NCBI GenBank assembly: GCA_030635485.1 | Contig: DAOVYS010000039.1 | Span: 1 to 13,968 of the forward strand | Direction of reading: 5' to 3' | DNA from: Pseudomonadota bacterium | Lineage (GTDB): Bacteria > Desulfobacterota > Desulfobulbia > Desulfobulbales > DAOVYS01 | DNA length: 13,968 bases | Part shown: positions 12,661-13,968 of the stretch, one piece after another | How positions within the stretch are numbered: position 1 is the first letter of the stretch | How the letters are laid out: the number at the start of each line of letters is the position of its first letter | Made by a program: the position numbers and the translations under genes | The notes under the pieces: model-generated | Database searches by the model: none | What the model was told of the DNA's origin: nothing | The model's input: only the letters and a program-made list of their open reading frames with translations

Positions 12661-13300
12661 CATTATCTTTCCTGCTTTTGAGATAGGCCGCTATTCCGGC
12701 CAGCCCGACAAAATAACCGATGCCGCCCAGGATATCCGTCAGGGTCGGTTTGTGTTCCCGGCTTTCGGCCAGCATTCGTTTGATCGGCGTAAGTTTTTTA
12801 TCCAGCGCCTGTTCCACGACCCGGCTGAGAAGCTCTTCGTCTATAGTCGTCACGACCTGAGTTTCACTCACCGGCCTGGAAACGGCTTCAGCGCTCTCTT
12901 TGGCGGCCGCCTGCTCCATAGCGTGCGTCGACTCTGATTCGGCCTCTTGCTCGCCAAGATACTCTTCCGCGGTCAGCAGCCATTCTCCCTTATGGCCCTC
13001 GCCACAATTTATGATAATCTTAAGATCCGGTTTCCCGGTCTTAGCCGCTTCCGGAATCGGAAACCGGAACATACCCTGGTCATCTGTCCGGCCTGTGACT
13101 ATGACGCTGCCGCTCTCTGCGTCCCGGACAATGATCTCACCGTTTTTGACCGTCCGTCCGCCGCTGAAAGCGGACTCGGTGATGATAAAGTCCCCCTCGT
13201 TATAGGCAAAGACCCTCACCTTGTGGGCATGAACAAATGTGGTGAAAAACAGGACAATGACCAATGACAGGCCGAACGAAATCAAACCGGTTCGTTTCAT
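12656..13300 (-). CDS. exported, C-terminally membrane-anchored NikL-like protein
   Basis: This 214-residue protein has a Sec signal peptide (cleavage after VHA at 25, leaving His26 as the first mature residue, HKVRVFAYNEGD). An Ig-like beta domain follows, with SGGRTVKNGEI and TDDQGMFRFPIP. A Glu/Ala-rich linker of about 40 residues and a probable coiled coil (LLSRVVEQALDKKLTPIKRML) come next. A C-terminal membrane helix lies at about 190-207, followed by a basic KSRKDNG tail. This layout matches NikL/CbiL-type accessory proteins of nickel/cobalt ECF transporters. GGAGAAG precedes ATG 13300. The downstream neighbour is the NikK-like gene. The stop codon lies within the GGTT/AACC repeat, so the last residues may have been set by repeat insertion. 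Confidence 0.78.
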   Translation of the reverse strand: MKRTGLISFGLSLVIVLFFTTFVHAHKVRVFAYNEGDFIITESAFSGGRTVKNGEIIVRDAESGSVIVTGRTDDQGMFRFPIPEAAKTGKPDLKIIINCGEGHKGEWLLTAEEYLGEQEAESESTHAMEQAAAKESAEAVSRPVSETQVVTTIDEELLSRVVEQALDKKLTPIKRMLAESREHKPTLTDILGGIGYFVGLAGIAAYLKSRKDNG

Positions 13301-13366
13301 TACTTCTCCATATTCAGATTCTTAAGGCTTAATTAACCCAGAGCTGATAATACAAAAACCTAATTT

Positions 13367-13442
13367 AGTATTACCGAGTAGACAAAAAAATATAAGTCCA
13401 TTGTAACCGATCAAAACAAAGACCTACGACTCCGGTAATACT
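13367..13442. promoter_or_regulatory. 10-base inverted repeat, candidate regulatory site
   Basis: AGTATTACCG (13367-13376) and CGGTAATACT (13433-13442) are perfect inverse copies 56 bases apart. They lie in the gap between the divergent NikL-like and cytochrome-like genes. Such spaced arms could bind one regulator on both sides, but no protein is identified. Confidence 0.35.
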
Positions 13443-13504
13443 TTTTTAAAAATTCGTGTTACCATAATTTCATTTTCCCACATGGTCAAGGATAAATCCA
13501 CATC

Positions 13505-13514
13505 TCACGCGTGA
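13505..13514. repeat. perfect palindrome TCACGCGTGA
   Basis: TCACGCGTGA is a 10-base perfect palindrome followed by six T. It has no loop bases, so it is a poor terminator and more like a protein-binding site. It is only superficially similar to the parS core. Confidence 0.25.
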
Positions 13515-13570
13515 TTTTTTCCAGGAGTCCGTCTGGTTTCGATTTATAGGAATTTTTCCATTTTTCCAAA

Positions 13571-13596
13571 ATTTTTTCCGCTTTTCCGGAAAAAAT
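13571..13596. promoter_or_regulatory. inverted repeat, possible upstream activator site
   Basis: ATTTTTTCCG (13571-13580) and CGGAAAAAAT (13587-13596) are perfect 10-base arms around CTTTTC. They are preceded by two further TTTTTCC copies. Their position about 100-125 bases upstream of the -24 element fits the usual place of an enhancer-binding protein site for a sigma54 promoter. A hairpin in RNA is the alternative. Confidence 0.35.
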
Positions 13597-13682
13597 CCCG
13601 GAATTAAAGCCGTCACAAATTCAAGCAAGTCCGACACAACCAGCTAACTATTTGAAATAAAACAATATTTATCAAATTTTAT

Positions 13683-13711
13683 TACCAAAACATTTTGGTA
13701 CATTTCTTGCA
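13683..13711 (+). promoter_or_regulatory. sigma54 (-24/-12) promoter overlapped by a palindrome
   Basis: TGGTACATTTCTTGCA (13696-13711) has the -24 GG (13697-13698) and the -12 GC (13709-13710) at exact spacing and fits TGGYACRNNNNTTGCW at every defined position. Transcription would start near 13722, about 45 bases before the ATG. The perfect inverted repeat TACCAAAA-CA-TTTTGGTA (13683-13700) overlaps the -24 element and could be an operator. Confidence 0.65.
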
Positions 13712-13766
13712 TAGTTAAACACCAAGTCTTTATACTATTCACTATTCACAAAGGAGATTTTTTGTT

Positions 13767-13968
13767 ATGAAAAAGTTAATCGCGATAGCGGGAACGGGAA
13801 TTTTATTGATGATGGCGGTAAGTACTGCTCAGAGCCATACCTGGCTGGCAAAGTATCAAAATAATCCTATTCCTGACGACGTGAACGTGCCTCAGCGATA
13901 TTTGATTGAGAATGACGGAACCTTTACCATCGACTGTTGCGGATGCCACGGACAGCATCCAGGTGTTC
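13767..13968 (+). CDS. exported probable c-type cytochrome (3' truncated by window end)
   Basis: The first 67 codons are present. A signal peptide (MKKLIAIAGTGILLMMAVSTAQS) is followed by His24 as the likely mature N-terminus (HTWLAKYQNN). At 57-61 the sequence CCGCH satisfies the CxxCH heme c motif, followed by GQHPG, whose His might be a further ligand. No family beyond a probable cytochrome c is recognised from this fragment. AAGGAGAT (13751-13758) gives a strong ribosome site, and a sigma54-type promoter lies just upstream, suggesting expression on demand under an activator. It is divergent from the NikL-like gene. Confidence 0.75.
   Translation, partial: MKKLIAIAGTGILLMMAVSTAQSHTWLAKYQNNPIPDDVNVPQRYLIENDGTFTIDCCGCHGQHPGV

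Noticed and set aside
13505..13514. TCACGCGTGA as a second parS site
   Set aside because: It shares only part of the central core and lacks the TGTTTC and GAAACA arms.

Overview
The window looks like a chromosomal segment of an anaerobic Gram-negative bacterium, most likely a member of the Desulfobacterota (former Deltaproteobacteria). This is an inference. It rests on an in-frame UGA selenoprotein, split pyruvate-carboxylase-type subunits, a NikK/NikL-like exported protein pair, a sigma54-type promoter, a probable exported c-type cytochrome, and intergenic gaps filled with short low-complexity repeats. There are no tRNA or rRNA genes, no CRISPR array, and no transposase, integrase or phage gene.

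Layout. Positions 1-93 hold the last 30 codons of an unidentified + strand gene. A repeat-rich gap leads to a small stand-alone glycogen-binding (CBM48/AMPK-beta type) protein at 505-813. This gene is separated by a strong bidirectional terminator (963-1012) from a minus-strand pair. The pair is a carboxyltransferase plus biotin-carrier subunit (1036-2943) and, upstream of it, a biotin carboxylase subunit (3101-4543). A second minus-strand unit (7785 down to about 4806) reads dgt-like HD phosphohydrolase, then aroA, then a small zinc-ribbon protein, and ends in a clear Rho-independent terminator. A near-consensus parS (ParB-binding) site lies at 5176-5191.

A + strand operon starts at 8025. 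Its first gene is a 73-residue SelW/Rdx-family selenoprotein with a C-x-x-U motif. The UGA at 8055-8057 makes simple gene finding miss it. This gene overlaps by 4 bases an FHA-domain class III adenylate cyclase, followed by a nitroreductase. After an 87-base repeat-bearing gap comes a 573-residue protein with an ATP-dependent PEP carboxykinase-like core. That gene abuts tail to tail, with zero spacing, a minus-strand pair encoding a NikL-like membrane-anchored protein (13300-12656) and a DUF4198/NikK-like periplasmic protein (12478-11702). Beyond a 466-base regulatory gap with inverted repeats and a -24/-12 promoter, a + strand gene for an exported CxxCH protein begins at 13767 and runs off the window.

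How the genes may work together (inference). Pyruvate-to-oxaloacetate carboxylation, a PEP carboxykinase-like enzyme and the PEP-consuming EPSP synthase all touch the PEP/oxaloacetate node, but they sit in separate transcription units. The selenoprotein, cyclase and nitroreductase group suggests redox sensing or signalling. The last three genes all encode exported proteins whose predicted mature N-terminus is histidine, which suggests metal handling. Most gaps carry repeat families: a post-stop hairpin found twice, GACCCC words found three times, AGCTAA words, AATTACG tandems and a GGTT/AACC foldback.
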